Both the position numbers and the translations under genes were made by a program. A DNA stretch of 64,000 bases from Glaciecola sp. XM2. GTDB lineage: Bacteria > Pseudomonadota > Gammaproteobacteria > Enterobacterales > Alteromonadaceae. The stretch lies in contig NZ_JAHEOJ010000020.1 of the NCBI RefSeq assembly GCF_018595715.1, positions 949,583 through 1,013,582 of the forward strand, in the 5' to 3' direction. Below the pieces are notes generated by a model that was not told where the DNA came from, searched no databases, and worked only from the letters and a program-made list of their open reading frames with translations. Below are positions 8,664-19,078 of this stretch, one piece after another; position 1 is the first letter of the stretch, and every line of letters begins with the position of its first letter.

Positions 8664-9732
8664 CTATTCGGTCAGTTCCCGCTGCCTTAGCTTGATATAG
8701 CTTGAGATCTGCCTGACGTAGAATCTCTTCAAATGAAATGGTGTCGTGGCTCGTGCTAGCACCAAAACTCATGCTCACGCCATTTTCACTGCAGCTCTGT
8801 ATTTGCGAGTCGCTTTTAATACCGTGTTTAATTTTACGCAACACCTTTTCGGTGATTTCGGTATCGGCGTTGACCAACAAAATAAGAAATTCCTCTCCAG
8901 CCCATCGACATAAGATGTCGGTGTCGCGCACATTATTTTTTAATACCTCAGCAATGTGTTTGACTAGTTCATCCCCGCGAATATGTCCGATGTTGTCGTT
9001 GATGGATTGAAAGTTGTCAATATCTGCCAGAACGAGCGTGTAGGAGTCAAAACGTCGTCTTCGTTCTTCGTTCACTGAGGTTTGCATCAAATCATTCACA
9101 AACCTTCTATTGAAGGTACCGGTTAGTAAATCCATATTCGCTTGGGAAAAAAGTGCTTTTTCATTATCACTGCTGTTTGAGCGCATGTACAAAAGCGCTA
9201 GAATAAATGGCGCAGCTGCCATAAAAACGTTAAAGCTATAGATGTAGTTTATGAGGTGACTTAAACGGTAAACATATTCAATCTCTCGCATGGTCAGTGT
9301 GACCACCACAAAGGTTGCAATAGTAATAAAACAATAAAAAGTCGATTGTTTGAGCTTATTGGACGGCAGCGATAGTAGCAGTGCCATAAGCGGCCACATG
9401 TAGTATTGAAAGCCAAGCTCGGTACCAACAAAGTAGGTGGCGATAATGGCATGTAAAAACATTTCTAAGGTAACAATGTAAACCGCGCGTTCGTAATCGC
9501 CTTTCTTGGTTATGGCAAAAGCGTAAATCCATATCGCTACACTGATAATGTTGAGTATCGCCATAAACATTGCGCCTATGAGCGTAAAGGTAAACAAAAA
9601 AAGAAGGTGAGCTAACGCGCCTGCAAAACACACAATGCCCATAGAGGACTTTAAGCGCAGTAAGCTTTGCTTTGACTCTAGTGCGCGGTAACTATCCTCT
9701 AAATGGCTATGGATAGGAGCAGATGTCTTCAT
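8647..9732 (-). CDS. Membrane diguanylate cyclase, AGEEF variant
   Basis: 361 residues. About six hydrophobic segments (residues 32-183) are followed by a GGDEF domain (about 195-358) that would make cyclic di-GMP at the inner membrane. The signature is AGEEF at 278-282 instead of GGEEF/GGDEF, with an RDTD inhibitory-site motif exactly five residues before it. The first Gly to Ala change is tolerated in some active cyclases, so activity is possible but not certain. The 3' end overlaps the convergent response-regulator gene by 17 bases. It sits between the regulator and its putative kinase. Confidence 0.88.
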   Translation of the reverse strand: MKTSAPIHSHLEDSYRALESKQSLLRLKSSMGIVCFAGALAHLLFLFTFTLIGAMFMAILNIISVAIWIYAFAITKKGDYERAVYIVTLEMFLHAIIATYFVGTELGFQYYMWPLMALLLSLPSNKLKQSTFYCFITIATFVVVTLTMREIEYVYRLSHLINYIYSFNVFMAAAPFILALLYMRSNSSDNEKALFSQANMDLLTGTFNRRFVNDLMQTSVNEERRRRFDSYTLVLADIDNFQSINDNIGHIRGDELVKHIAEVLKNNVRDTDILCRWAGEEFLILLVNADTEITEKVLRKIKHGIKSDSQIQSCSENGVSMSFGASTSHDTISFEEILRQADLKLYQAKAAGTDRIVTQYS

Positions 9733-9798
9733 TTAATACCTATAGATACAACAGAATAATTCAATCTTCGGTTTATTTTTTGTGTTATGCGCCAGATT

Positions 9799-12700
9799 CT
9801 ACACGTTCAAGCGTGTTTGTATTAGTCTTTTTAACGCTGCACTCTTTATCGGTTTGGGAAGGTATCGCATGTTGAGTGAGATAGCTTGCTCTTGAATGTA
9901 TTCACTGCGATCGGCGCTACTGAGTATCATCGGTGGTTGATATTGCCATGCTTTTATCAGTGCGGCGCACACATCGGTGCCGGTATCATTGTTGTTTAAG
10001 TGGTAATCAGCAATGATCAAATCGGGCTTCACTGTCACTGCTAGTGCAGTCGCTTTATCATCTGCAAAGCTAATGGTTGCGCCCCAATCTGCCAATAACG
10101 TGCTTAGAGCTGTAGCAATTTGCTGTTCGTTTTCTAGCACCAAAACATGTTTGTTTAATAAAAATGCTCGCTTACCGCCTTTTACTTCAGCACTCTTGTG
10201 TATTGTTTTTTGCGCTAGTGGGGGAGTGGCTTTATCGAGCAATAAACCAAAACTGGTGCCCTTTGAAATAGCAGAGCTTAAAGTAACTTGAATTCCTAAC
10301 AACTGTGCGGTGCGCTCAACAATAGTGAGGCCTAAGCCTAGCCCTTGAATTTCTTTTGGGTGCTCTAACCGCTGAAATTCATTGAAAATTTTAGCTTGAT
10401 TATCCTTCGCAATACCTGGTCCAGTATCCACTACCATCACTTCAAGTTGCGCTCCCTCGCGTCTTCTTACCCCAAGCAAGACGGTACCTTGCTGTGTATA
10501 GCGAATAGCATTGGCGAGTAAGTTTTGAATAGCCCTGCTCAACAAGCGTTTGTCGGTTTTTACCCAAACCGACGTGCTTACATAGCGCAGGCGAATGCCC
10601 TTTTGTTCACCTATGATGGCAAAATCATTGGCAAGGCTTTGCAACATCTCATCTAGCGCAAAAAGTGATGGGCTAGGGGTGATTTTCCCTGTTTCTAACT
10701 TGGTGATTTCAATCAACATACTCAGCAATTGGTCGGCATTTTCAAGTGATTGAACAAGGTGACTCGATACTTCATGAAGCTCTGATTTACTGAGCTTTTC
10801 GTGCAACATGGATGCAAAGAGTGTTGCGGCGTTGAAGGGCTGCATCAGATCATGCCCAGTTGCGGCAAGAAATTTCGTCTTGGATATATTAGCCTGTTCG
10901 GCTTCAATCTTCGCTTGCTCTAATTCCTGCGTGCGGGTTTGTACGCGTAATTCAAGGTCGGCTTTTGAGGCTTCTAACTGCTGTTGAATTTTGATGTATT
11001 CAGTAATGTCGGTAAACGATGTGATGTAGCCGCCCCCTGGAAGTGGGTTTCCCGATATTTCGATCACCTTATCTTTGCTGTGCTGTCGAATATATTTGTA
11101 TGCCTCGCTTTTACGCATCAGCGATAAGCGTTTTTCAACTGCGCGTTTTGCACTGACAATATCGCTTGAAGCAATTAAGCCTCGGTGGGCGTTAAAATTG
11201 AGGATTTCAGCAACAGAGAGGCCCTGACGCAAAAAGGATGATGGATAGTCAAATAGCGCTTCATATTGACGATTCCAAGCCACCAGGTTTAACTGCGAAT
11301 CGACCACGCTGATGCCTTGCGGTAAGTGAGCGATAGAGGATTGCAACACCTCGTGATTGAACTGAAACGACTGGGTGGCCATTTCGACTAATTCAGTTAA
11401 TTCTTGGGTATCTCGAGACTGGTTATCTGATATGGCGTTTAGCAATATTCGCGAACTGGCATTGCCCACGTGAGATGCCAATGTGCGTTCTGCTTGTATT
11501 AACAAAGGTGTTGGTGTCGGGGTATTTGGGTCACCATTGGCAAAAGACGCGTTAGGACCGCTAAGCAACATTAAAAAATCAGATGCTGTTTGTTGAGGAA
11601 GAATTCTTTGCATTAGCGCACTGAGTTTATCTATCGGCACACTTAGATTAGGCCGCATAATACGCTTGCTGGTAAAGGGGTTGTCGGCATTTGATGGCTT
11701 CAGTAGCGAGCCGGCTAAGGCCACCATTGTGTTAAAACCAAGCGATAAAAATATAGCAAAGGCAAAGTCCTGATCGCTTGGCGCTGGCGCAAAATAATAG
11801 CTGGATAAAATGGCCGGGTAGAGCATGAGTGTTGTCACAATTGCAGTGCCACAGAGCATACCAATGAGTATTGGGAGCTTTTGTACGCCAGACCAATAAA
11901 TGCCGAGCATAATAGCGGGTAATGTCTGCGCCATTAAGGCGATGGCAATGGTTCCTGATTTGACCAATGGCGCTGATTGACTGATGTTTTGATGATACCA
12001 ATACGCAATAAATAGCAAGACAACGATGGTGCCTTGTCGAATCCGCAGAATTTGGTGGGCCGATAGTTTTGGTTGTCCTTTACGGATATTACGAGAGGTT
12101 AGCCAAATGGGTGTCAATAAGTTGTTTGCCACCATATTACCTAGCGCTAACGTTGCTACAATAACCATGCTTGTTGATGCTGCAAGACCACCAATAAAGG
12201 CAATGAGAGTAATGGCATAATTGTTTTGAGCAATGGGTATGGACAGTACAAAGTTATCTGAATTGATTTCACTGCCGTCAAAGATTAACTGACCGGTAAG
12301 GGCGATAGGCAAGATAAAGAGCGACATTAGCAATAGATACATTGGAAAAACCCATCTCGCCAATGCCAGTTCTTTATCGCTGTTGTTCTCAACAAAATTA
12401 ATATGAAATTGCCGTGGCAGACAAAACATCGAGCATACGCCAAGTAAAATATGGCTAGCATAAACCCAAATTGCGGGCGGCTTGGTAAGAATATTGCGGG
12501 TGCTTTGTGTGCTCAAAGATTTGTCGAATAGGTCAATCCAACCGTCTGAGACGACATATACGCAGTACAATCCAACAATAAGTAAGCCAGCAAGTTTTAA
12601 GACAGATTCAAACGCGATAGTAAACATCAAGCCGTCACGTTTTTTAGTGAGTTCTAGCGTATTGGTTCCAAACCAAATCGCAAATAGCGCCATAAAAGCC

Positions 12701-13167
12701 GTGACGTAAAAGCTAATAGAGCCCGTCCAAGTAGAATTTTCTGCAGTCATTAGGGCAATGGCTGAGCTTATTGCGTCAAGCTGCAATGCAATATAGGGAA
12801 TCACCCCAACAAAACATAGCGCAACAACAATTCCCGCCAGTACATTTGAGTGTTGATATCGAATGCCAATAAATTCCGCAAGTGAACTAATTTTATATTG
12901 GCGACAAATGTTCGCGATTTTTAGTAAGGCGGAATAGGCGAACAGCATCACCAAAATAACGCCTAAGTATGTAGGCATGAGCGCCCAACCAAAATTCAAA
13001 GCTTGCGTAGTAGTGCCGAAAAATGCCCATGAAGTGCAGTGCACACCTAATGCTAGTGCGTAAACAGAGCGCGACGGACGGCCTATTTTATTGCCAAATA
13101 CGGCCACCGCAAACAGGGCGAGTACGTATAGGCTTGTGACCAGCGCTAGGGTCCAAATTGAAAACAT
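9799..13167 (-). CDS. SSS-transporter-fused hybrid histidine kinase (CrbS/CbrA type)
   Basis: 1122 residues. N-terminal sodium:solute-symporter-like membrane domain (about 1-490), linker of the STAC type (about 500-600), PAS domain (about 605-725), coiled segment (about 728-760), then HisKA with phospho-acceptor H772 in ATGHDLMQP. The ATP-binding domain has N882/N886, DTGPGIA at 914-920 and GLGLGL at 942-947. A C-terminal receiver (about 1005-1120) has acceptor D1054 and K1105. This order is that of CrbS/CbrA kinases, which respond to carbon source or transport flux. GGATG precedes the ATG. The likely partner is the LuxR-type regulator 1.1 kb away. Confidence 0.9.
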   Translation of the reverse strand: MFSIWTLALVTSLYVLALFAVAVFGNKIGRPSRSVYALALGVHCTSWAFFGTTTQALNFGWALMPTYLGVILVMLFAYSALLKIANICRQYKISSLAEFIGIRYQHSNVLAGIVVALCFVGVIPYIALQLDAISSAIALMTAENSTWTGSISFYVTAFMALFAIWFGTNTLELTKKRDGLMFTIAFESVLKLAGLLIVGLYCVYVVSDGWIDLFDKSLSTQSTRNILTKPPAIWVYASHILLGVCSMFCLPRQFHINFVENNSDKELALARWVFPMYLLLMSLFILPIALTGQLIFDGSEINSDNFVLSIPIAQNNYAITLIAFIGGLAASTSMVIVATLALGNMVANNLLTPIWLTSRNIRKGQPKLSAHQILRIRQGTIVVLLFIAYWYHQNISQSAPLVKSGTIAIALMAQTLPAIMLGIYWSGVQKLPILIGMLCGTAIVTTLMLYPAILSSYYFAPAPSDQDFAFAIFLSLGFNTMVALAGSLLKPSNADNPFTSKRIMRPNLSVPIDKLSALMQRILPQQTASDFLMLLSGPNASFANGDPNTPTPTPLLIQAERTLASHVGNASSRILLNAISDNQSRDTQELTELVEMATQSFQFNHEVLQSSIAHLPQGISVVDSQLNLVAWNRQYEALFDYPSSFLRQGLSVAEILNFNAHRGLIASSDIVSAKRAVEKRLSLMRKSEAYKYIRQHSKDKVIEISGNPLPGGGYITSFTDITEYIKIQQQLEASKADLELRVQTRTQELEQAKIEAEQANISKTKFLAATGHDLMQPFNAATLFASMLHEKLSKSELHEVSSHLVQSLENADQLLSMLIEITKLETGKITPSPSLFALDEMLQSLANDFAIIGEQKGIRLRYVSTSVWVKTDKRLLSRAIQNLLANAIRYTQQGTVLLGVRRREGAQLEVMVVDTGPGIAKDNQAKIFNEFQRLEHPKEIQGLGLGLTIVERTAQLLGIQVTLSSAISKGTSFGLLLDKATPPLAQKTIHKSAEVKGGKRAFLLNKHVLVLENEQQIATALSTLLADWGATISFADDKATALAVTVKPDLIIADYHLNNNDTGTDVCAALIKAWQYQPPMILSSADRSEYIQEQAISLNMRYLPKPIKSAALKRLIQTRLNV

Positions 13168-13201
13168 CTCACATCCATGGCTAAAAAAGTGAAAAAAGTG
13201 C

Positions 13202-13227
13202 CTTGAAGCACCTTAAACCATCCCCAT
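13202..13227 (+). promoter_or_regulatory. Heat-shock (sigma-32) promoter of grpE
   Basis: CTTGAA at 13202-13207, 14-nt spacer, CCCCAT at 13222-13227: an essentially consensus sigma-32 promoter, 52 bp before the grpE ATG. Confidence 0.85.
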
Positions 13228-13279
13228 TATAGCCAGCATTGCAAAAAAATGACCAGCCAAAGTAATTGCGGAGACAAAC

Positions 13280-13906
13280 ATGAGTCAAGAACACGACCCA
13301 AAAGAGCAGCAAACTGAGCAAGCAGAGCCCGCTTTAGAGCAAGAGCAAGAGAATGTGGAGCTTGAATCAGAAGCAGCGTCACTAGACGGCGTTAGCCTCG
13401 AAGAGGCCCAGATTATCGATTTAGAGCAACAACTTGCAAAAGCGACAGCGACGATTCAAGAGCAAAAAGACAGCGTATTGCGTGCTCGTGCAGATATGGA
13501 AAATGCACGTCGCCGTGCGGAGCAAGAAATTGATAAGGCGCGTAAATACGCCTTAGAGAAGTTCGCCGGTGAATTGCTTCCTGTGATCGACAACTTAGAG
13601 CGTGCTATGCAATCAGCTGATGCAGAAGATGCTGCGGTCAAACCGCTTTTAGATGGCGTTGACCTGACTCACAAGTCATTTATCACCATTGTGGAAAAGT
13701 TTGGTATGGAAGTAATCGATCCGCAAGGAGAGACTTTTAATCCTGATCATCATCAAGCGATGTCTATGCAAGAGTCGGTGGACGTTGCACCAAACACCGT
13801 TTTGGCTGTTATGCAAAAAGGCTATGTACTGAACGGACGCTTATTACGCCCAGCAATGGTCATGGTATCTCGTGCGCCATCTGCGGGTGTTGATACACAA
13901 GCATAA
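13280..13906 (+). CDS. grpE: Nucleotide exchange factor GrpE
   Basis: 208 residues. GrpE dimers release ADP from DnaK and so reset the chaperone cycle. An acidic, glutamine-rich N-terminal tail (1-45) precedes the long coiled coil (about 48-110, including [16 protein letters not shown]), then the compact beta domain with [11 protein letters not shown] and [21 protein letters not shown] precedes the ATG. It is preceded by a consensus heat-shock promoter and followed by dnaK and dnaJ. Confidence 0.97.
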   Translation: MSQEHDPKEQQTEQAEPALEQEQENVELESEAASLDGVSLEEAQIIDLEQQLAKATATIQEQKDSVLRARADMENARRRAEQEIDKARKYALEKFAGELLPVIDNLERAMQSADAEDAAVKPLLDGVDLTHKSFITIVEKFGMEVIDPQGETFNPDHHQAMSMQESVDVAPNTVLAVMQKGYVLNGRLLRPAMVMVSRAPSAGVDTQA

Positions 13907-13934
13907 ATTTTTTTATAAAACTTAAATAAACCTA

Positions 13935-13959
13935 TTGAAATTAAGGGTATTAACCCCAC
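13935..13959 (+). promoter_or_regulatory. Probable heat-shock promoter of dnaK
   Basis: TTGAAA at 13935-13940, 13-nt spacer, CCCCAC at 13954-13959, 52 bp before the dnaK ATG. The -10 differs from CCCCAT in one base. It would allow dnaK transcription independent of grpE. Confidence 0.65.
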
Positions 13960-14010
13960 CTTTAAAACAACTAAGCAGTTTAGCAAGAACAAGATTTTGG
14001 AGATATATAC

Positions 14011-15942
14011 ATGGGTAGAATCATCGGTATCGATTTAGGTACAACAAATTCATGTGTTGCCGTATTAGACGGCGATAAAGCAAAAGTAATCGAAAATGCA
14101 GAAGGGGACCGTACAACGCCCTCCATCATTGCATATTCACAAGACGGCGAAACGCTGGTAGGTCAACCTGCAAAGCGTCAAGCAGTCACTAACCCTCAAA
14201 ACACCTTATTCGCCATCAAGCGCTTAATCGGTCGTCGTTTTGAAGATGAAGAAGTACAACGTGATATCGACATCATGCCTTTTTCTATCGTAAAAGCAGA
14301 CAACGGTGATGCATGGGTTGAAGCGAACGGTGAGAAAATGGCGCCGCCGCAAATTTCAGCAGAAGTGTTGAAGAAAATGAAGAAAACCGCTGAAGACTAT
14401 CTTGGCGAAGCGGTAACCGCTGCGGTTATTACAGTACCTGCATACTTTAACGATGCACAGCGTCAAGCAACGAAAGACGCCGGTCGTATCGCAGGGCTTG
14501 AAGTTAAACGTATTATCAATGAGCCAACAGCCGCTGCGCTTGCTTACGGAATGGATAAGCAAAAAGGCGACAACGTTGTTGCAGTTTACGATTTAGGTGG
14601 GGGTACATTTGATATCTCAATTATCGAAATTGATAACGTAGATGGTGAGCATACCTTTGAAGTACTTGCCACAAATGGTGACACTCACTTAGGTGGTGAG
14701 GACTTTGATAACCGCATGATTAACTATCTTGTGGAAGAGTTCAAAAAAGAGCAGGGCTTTGACTTACGTAAAGACCCGCTCGCTATGCAGCGTCTAAAAG
14801 AAGCTGGCGAAAAAGCGAAAATCGAGTTGTCTTCTGCACAGCAAACTGAAGTGAACTTACCGTACATCACAGCTGACGCTACTGGTCCTAAGCACTTGGT
14901 GATCAAAGTGACTCGCGCGAAACTAGAGTCTTTGGTTGAAGACTTGGTGAAAAAGTCGTTAGAGCCGCTTAAACAAGCACTTGCAGACGCTGATTTATCG
15001 GTAGGTGATGTACACGACATTATTTTGGTAGGTGGTCAAACCCGCATGCCATTAGTGCAAAAGTACGTAACAGACTTCTTCGGCAAAGCGCCGCGTAAAG
15101 ACGTTAACCCAGATGAAGCTGTTGCTGTAGGCGCGGCGATTCAAGGTGGTGTACTTTCAGGTGAAGTAAAAGACGTATTGCTACTAGACGTGACGCCTTT
15201 GTCACTTGGTATTGAAACAATGGGTGGGGTGATGACGCCGCTTATTGAGAAGAACACGACTGTACCGACCAAAAAGTCACAAACGTTCTCAACAGCTGAC
15301 GATAACCAGTCTGCGGTAACTGTGCACGTATTACAGGGTGAGCGTAAGCAAGCGACTGGTAACAAGTCACTTGGCCAGTTTAACTTAGAAGGCATTCGTC
15401 CTGCACCACGCGGTACACCTCAAATCGAAGTGACCTTCGACATCGATGCAGACGGTATCTTACATGTATCTGCAAAAGATAAAGATACGGGTAAAGAGCA
15501 GAAGATTACGATTAAAGCCTCTTCTGGTTTGAGTGAAGACGAAATTAATCAAATGGTTCAAGATGCAGAGGCAAATAAAGACGCCGACGCTAAGTTTGAG
15601 AAATTAGTCGCTGCACGTAACCAAGCAGATGGCCTTGTACATGCGACGCGTACGCAAATTGAAGAAGCTGGCGATGCATTAGCGGCCGAAGATAAAGAGA
15701 GTATCGAAGCGGCGGTCAACGACTTAGAAGAGGCGCGTAAAGCGGATGATGTCGAAGCCATAGAGCAGAAGAGCCAAGCGCTAATTGAAGCTTCAGCTAA
15801 GCTTATGGAAATTGCACAAGCAAAAGCGGCAGCAGCTGGCGCGCAAGGCGAAGCGCCGCAGGGCGATAATGCTCAATCATCAGCAGGTGATGATGTGGTT
15901 GACGCAGAGTTTGAAGAAGTGAAAGACGACGATAAAAAATAA
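14011..15942 (+). CDS. dnaK: Hsp70 chaperone DnaK
   Basis: 643 residues, full length. The N-terminal ATPase domain starts [13 protein letters not shown] and contains [17 protein letters not shown], the signature [11 protein letters not shown] and LVGGQTRMP. The interdomain linker is VLLLDVTP near residue 390. The substrate-binding domain and helical lid follow, ending with the conserved acidic tail [11 protein letters not shown]. It refolds and protects proteins together with GrpE and DnaJ, which flank it. GGAG precedes the ATG. Confidence 0.99.
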   Translation: MGRIIGIDLGTTNSCVAVLDGDKAKVIENAEGDRTTPSIIAYSQDGETLVGQPAKRQAVTNPQNTLFAIKRLIGRRFEDEEVQRDIDIMPFSIVKADNGDAWVEANGEKMAPPQISAEVLKKMKKTAEDYLGEAVTAAVITVPAYFNDAQRQATKDAGRIAGLEVKRIINEPTAAALAYGMDKQKGDNVVAVYDLGGGTFDISIIEIDNVDGEHTFEVLATNGDTHLGGEDFDNRMINYLVEEFKKEQGFDLRKDPLAMQRLKEAGEKAKIELSSAQQTEVNLPYITADATGPKHLVIKVTRAKLESLVEDLVKKSLEPLKQALADADLSVGDVHDIILVGGQTRMPLVQKYVTDFFGKAPRKDVNPDEAVAVGAAIQGGVLSGEVKDVLLLDVTPLSLGIETMGGVMTPLIEKNTTVPTKKSQTFSTADDNQSAVTVHVLQGERKQATGNKSLGQFNLEGIRPAPRGTPQIEVTFDIDADGILHVSAKDKDTGKEQKITIKASSGLSEDEINQMVQDAEANKDADAKFEKLVAARNQADGLVHATRTQIEEAGDALAAEDKESIEAAVNDLEEARKADDVEAIEQKSQALIEASAKLMEIAQAKAAAAGAQGEAPQGDNAQSSAGDDVVDAEFEEVKDDDKK

Positions 15943-15965
15943 GTAAGTTATCATCGTTTTACTAT

Positions 15966-15995
15966 CAGGCGCATACTCATAACGAGTTGCGCCTG
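15966..15995 (+). terminator. Intercistronic hairpin dnaK-dnaJ
   Basis: CAGGCGCA / TGCGCCTG outer stem, one bulged T, ACTC / GAGT inner stem and 5-nt loop. There is no T tract. It may attenuate transcription into dnaJ or protect dnaK mRNA, giving less DnaJ than DnaK. Confidence 0.55.
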
Positions 15996-16043
15996 TTGTG
16001 TAAGCAAACTAGAAGAATTAATAAAAAGCAGGAACGGTAGTTT

Positions 16044-17165
16044 ATGTCTAAAAGAGACTATTACGAAGTATTAGGTGTTGCAAAAGGTGCGGACGATCGC
16101 GAGATTAAGAAGGCGTATAAAAAGCTCGCAATGAAGTATCATCCTGACCGCGCACAAGGTGATAAGTCTTTGGAGGAAAAGTTCAGAGAAGTTCAAGAAG
16201 CGTACGAAATTCTCTCTGATGATCGCAAACGCGCTGCCTATGATCAGTACGGTCATGCGGGCGTTGATCCTAATCGTGGCGGTGGCGCAGGGGCTGCAGA
16301 CTTCGGTGACATATTCGGAGATGTATTCGGCGACATATTTGGCGGTGGAAGAGGCCGTCAGTCTCGTGCACGTCAAGGCGCAGACTTACGTTATAACCTT
16401 GAGATGAGCTTAGAAGAAGCGGTTCGCGGCAAGGATGTTGAAATTCGTGTGCCTACACTCGTTGAGTGCGATACCTGTCATGGTTCTGGTGCGAAAAAAG
16501 GTACCTCGCCAACGACCTGTCCAACCTGTAAGGGTAATGGTCAGGTTCAAATGCGTCAGGGCTTTTTTGCCGTTCAACAAACGTGCCCAACCTGCTCGGG
16601 TAAAGGCAAAGTTATCTCAGATCCATGTAGCCCATGTCGTGGTCAAGGCAGGGTCGAGAAAACCAAAACACTCTCTGTTAAGGTACCTGCAGGCGTAGAT
16701 ACCGGTGACCGAATTCGCCTAAGCGGCGAGGGTGAAGCAGGCGAGCAGGGCGCTCCAGCGGGAGATTTGTATGTTCAGGTAAACGTGCGTGAGCATAAAA
16801 TTTTCACACGTGATGGCAACAACCTCTATTGTGAAGTGCCTTTAGGATTTACGACTGCAGCCTTAGGTGGCGAAATTGAAGTGCCTACCTTAGATGGTAA
16901 AGTGAAGCTTAAAATCACCCCCGAAACGCAGACCGGTAAGATGTTCAGGTTAAGAGGCAAGGGCGTTAAATCTGTGCGCAGTGGCGCAATGGGCGATTTG
17001 ATGTGCAAGGTGGTCATTGAGACTCCGGTCAACTTATCGTCAAAGCAAAAAGCACTGCTCGAAGAGTTTGAAGTATCCATCAACGGTCAAGGCGCAAAGC
17101 ATCGACCCAAAGAGAAAGGTTTCTTTGATGGTGTTAAACAGTTCTTTGATGATTTAAAAAATTAA
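16044..17165 (+). CDS. dnaJ: Co-chaperone DnaJ (Hsp40)
   Basis: 373 residues. The J domain (1-70) has the HPD motif in KYHPDRAQG, which stimulates DnaK ATPase. A Gly/Phe-rich segment (about 76-105) follows, then a zinc domain with four CxxCxGxG repeats ([32 protein letters not shown]) and the C-terminal client-binding domains. It is the last gene of the grpE-dnaK-dnaJ group and is followed by a terminator. Confidence 0.99.
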   Translation: MSKRDYYEVLGVAKGADDREIKKAYKKLAMKYHPDRAQGDKSLEEKFREVQEAYEILSDDRKRAAYDQYGHAGVDPNRGGGAGAADFGDIFGDVFGDIFGGGRGRQSRARQGADLRYNLEMSLEEAVRGKDVEIRVPTLVECDTCHGSGAKKGTSPTTCPTCKGNGQVQMRQGFFAVQQTCPTCSGKGKVISDPCSPCRGQGRVEKTKTLSVKVPAGVDTGDRIRLSGEGEAGEQGAPAGDLYVQVNVREHKIFTRDGNNLYCEVPLGFTTAALGGEIEVPTLDGKVKLKITPETQTGKMFRLRGKGVKSVRSGAMGDLMCKVVIETPVNLSSKQKALLEEFEVSINGQGAKHRPKEKGFFDGVKQFFDDLKN

Positions 17166-17179
17166 GATAAGTACAGCGT

Positions 17180-17216
17180 CCACTGTCGCTTAATCAAGCG
17201 TCAGTGGGCATTTTTT
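17180..17216. terminator. Terminator after dnaJ
   Basis: CCACTG / CAGTGG stem, T/T mismatch, inner CGCTT / AAGCG stem, then TTTTTT at 17211-17216. It lies between convergent dnaJ and a GGDEF gene whose stop codon overlaps the T run. Confidence 0.85.
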
Positions 17217-18909
17217 ATGGCGCAGCGTTCGCTGTCGTTCGATTTCTACCCTCACGTTTTGATTGATACAACAGGTCATCTGTCTGCTTTAACACATCTG
17301 TGCTAGCCATTTTAGAGCTTCCATTGACTGTAAAGCACCCAATACTGACGGTCACCACATTACTCACGTCAGATTTTTCATGGGTAATATTGCTCGCTAT
17401 TACCGCTTCTCGTATATGCTCGGCAATAGTGAGTGCACCTTGCCTGTCGGTGTTAGGTAGCAAGCAAATAAATTCTTCACCACCATAACGGGCGGTAAAA
17501 TCGCTAGGTCGAGCTAAGGTGTCAACAAGAGTGTTGGCAATAGCAATCAAGGTATTGTCACCGGCAATATGACCGTACAAGTCATTGTACTCTTTGAAAA
17601 AGTCGACATCTATCATTAGCAGGGATAGGTCACTAGACTCTCTAACGGCACGTGCCCACTCAATTTCAAAACGTTCGTCAAAACAGCGGCGGTTTGCAAT
17701 GTTAGTTAAACCGTCGGTGTTGAACATATTGCTAAGGTGTTTGTTCTTAGTTTGTTCACTTTCAATCTTAGTCATCATGGCGTTAATCGCATTACTCAGC
17801 TCTACTAGTTCATCATTGCCGGGTAAGTGAATTTCTTTTTCGCCGGTTTTCTCCTTCTCTTTGATTTGTTTTAAAAGTGCATCAAAGCGGGTGACTACGG
17901 CTCTTTTAGCGCCGAAATGAAACAAAATAAAAGTACTTACAATAACCAGAAGCGCTATGCTGAGCGCGGTAAGTTTCAGTTGGTATTTCGCTTCTTGTAC
18001 CAGATCAAGATTGTAATCAATTTTTAAGAATACCTTGAAGCCTAGCTCATCATAATTTTGCATTTGCACTTGAGCAATATGTGTATATTGCTCGGTGTAA
18101 GGGTCTCCAGTTTGATAGAGTTTTTTTGCAAGCGCACTCTCTATTTGTTTGCCCTCATTGAAAAAAGACCAATGATCGCCGCGGCTGACTAGGAAGAGGT
18201 CGATATCGTCAATCAATTCATATTTACCCACCAGTTTATCTTTGTAGTCACCGAACAGGAATTCGCCAATTTTATTGTTGATACCAATTGAAAGACGGTC
18301 TTTTACATCAATATCCCCGTTTACGATAAAGTCAGTGCCTGGACGGTGATAATAAGCGTACTTTTTTAGGCTGCCGGTCATGGTCGATAGAGATACACGA
18401 TGCGTTACATATGTGCTTTGTTCTAATACCCTGCGCACTAACATCGTATATTCATCGCTATAGCCGCCTATATCTAACCCTACTTCATCGGCGAAGGTGC
18501 TTTGCACAACAATAAGGTCACGATCGATGATATGAAGATCTGATAAATTAAATTGCTCGCGAATATCCAATAGCTGTTGGGTGAAAGCTTCGGTGTTGGT
18601 AATGTCTGATGATTCTAGGAGCAGTGCAGCTTGCGGCAGCGCATTGGCTAACTCAGCGTCCCACTGTTCTTCTATTAACAGTAAAATGCTGTCAAACACT
18701 TCAACATCTCGCTGAATCGAACTAGTAATAGCTTCTTTTTGTGCATCGAGGCTACCTATCACCTGCGTTTGTAGTATCCATACGCTGCTGACATAAGCTA
18801 ATCCCGCGGAGACTATTGCGGTGACCAAAATTAATAAGTTAAACTTTTGCTTTAGGAGCATAAGAACGAGCAGCTCTCTATTGAATACGACGCACATAGC
18901 ATACAACAC
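17215..18909 (-). CDS. Sensor diguanylate cyclase with periplasmic domain
   Basis: 564 residues. A first membrane segment (about 22-46) leads to a periplasmic sensing region of about 260 residues (Cache-like fold is a guess). A second membrane segment (about 310-335), a HAMP-like linker with coiled coil (about 336-395) and a GGDEF domain follow. The active-site GGEEF is at 476-480 and the inhibitory RxxD (RPSD) is five residues upstream, so it should make cyclic di-GMP and be product-inhibited. No convincing ribosome site precedes the ATG at 18909; an in-frame ATG at 18861 (residue 17) just before the first membrane helix may be the real start. The ligand is unknown. Confidence 0.88.
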   Translation of the reverse strand: MLYAMCVVFNRELLVLMLLKQKFNLLILVTAIVSAGLAYVSSVWILQTQVIGSLDAQKEAITSSIQRDVEVFDSILLLIEEQWDAELANALPQAALLLESSDITNTEAFTQQLLDIREQFNLSDLHIIDRDLIVVQSTFADEVGLDIGGYSDEYTMLVRRVLEQSTYVTHRVSLSTMTGSLKKYAYYHRPGTDFIVNGDIDVKDRLSIGINNKIGEFLFGDYKDKLVGKYELIDDIDLFLVSRGDHWSFFNEGKQIESALAKKLYQTGDPYTEQYTHIAQVQMQNYDELGFKVFLKIDYNLDLVQEAKYQLKLTALSIALLVIVSTFILFHFGAKRAVVTRFDALLKQIKEKEKTGEKEIHLPGNDELVELSNAINAMMTKIESEQTKNKHLSNMFNTDGLTNIANRRCFDERFEIEWARAVRESSDLSLLMIDVDFFKEYNDLYGHIAGDNTLIAIANTLVDTLARPSDFTARYGGEEFICLLPNTDRQGALTIAEHIREAVIASNITHEKSDVSNVVTVSIGCFTVNGSSKMASTDVLKQTDDLLYQSKREGRNRTTANAAP

Positions 18910-19078
18910 TTTTGTAAAATGATTAAAAGTTTATCAATTGATGGGATTGTCGCGTCAAAAACGCAAAACGACTTTAAATATCACAAAAATATCCTACTAT
19001 TAGGTGACGGCGTTGCATCCTCGCGTTAGGTTGGTGCGAACGCTATATTTATAACATGCTTTATTTTAAGGAAATTTT

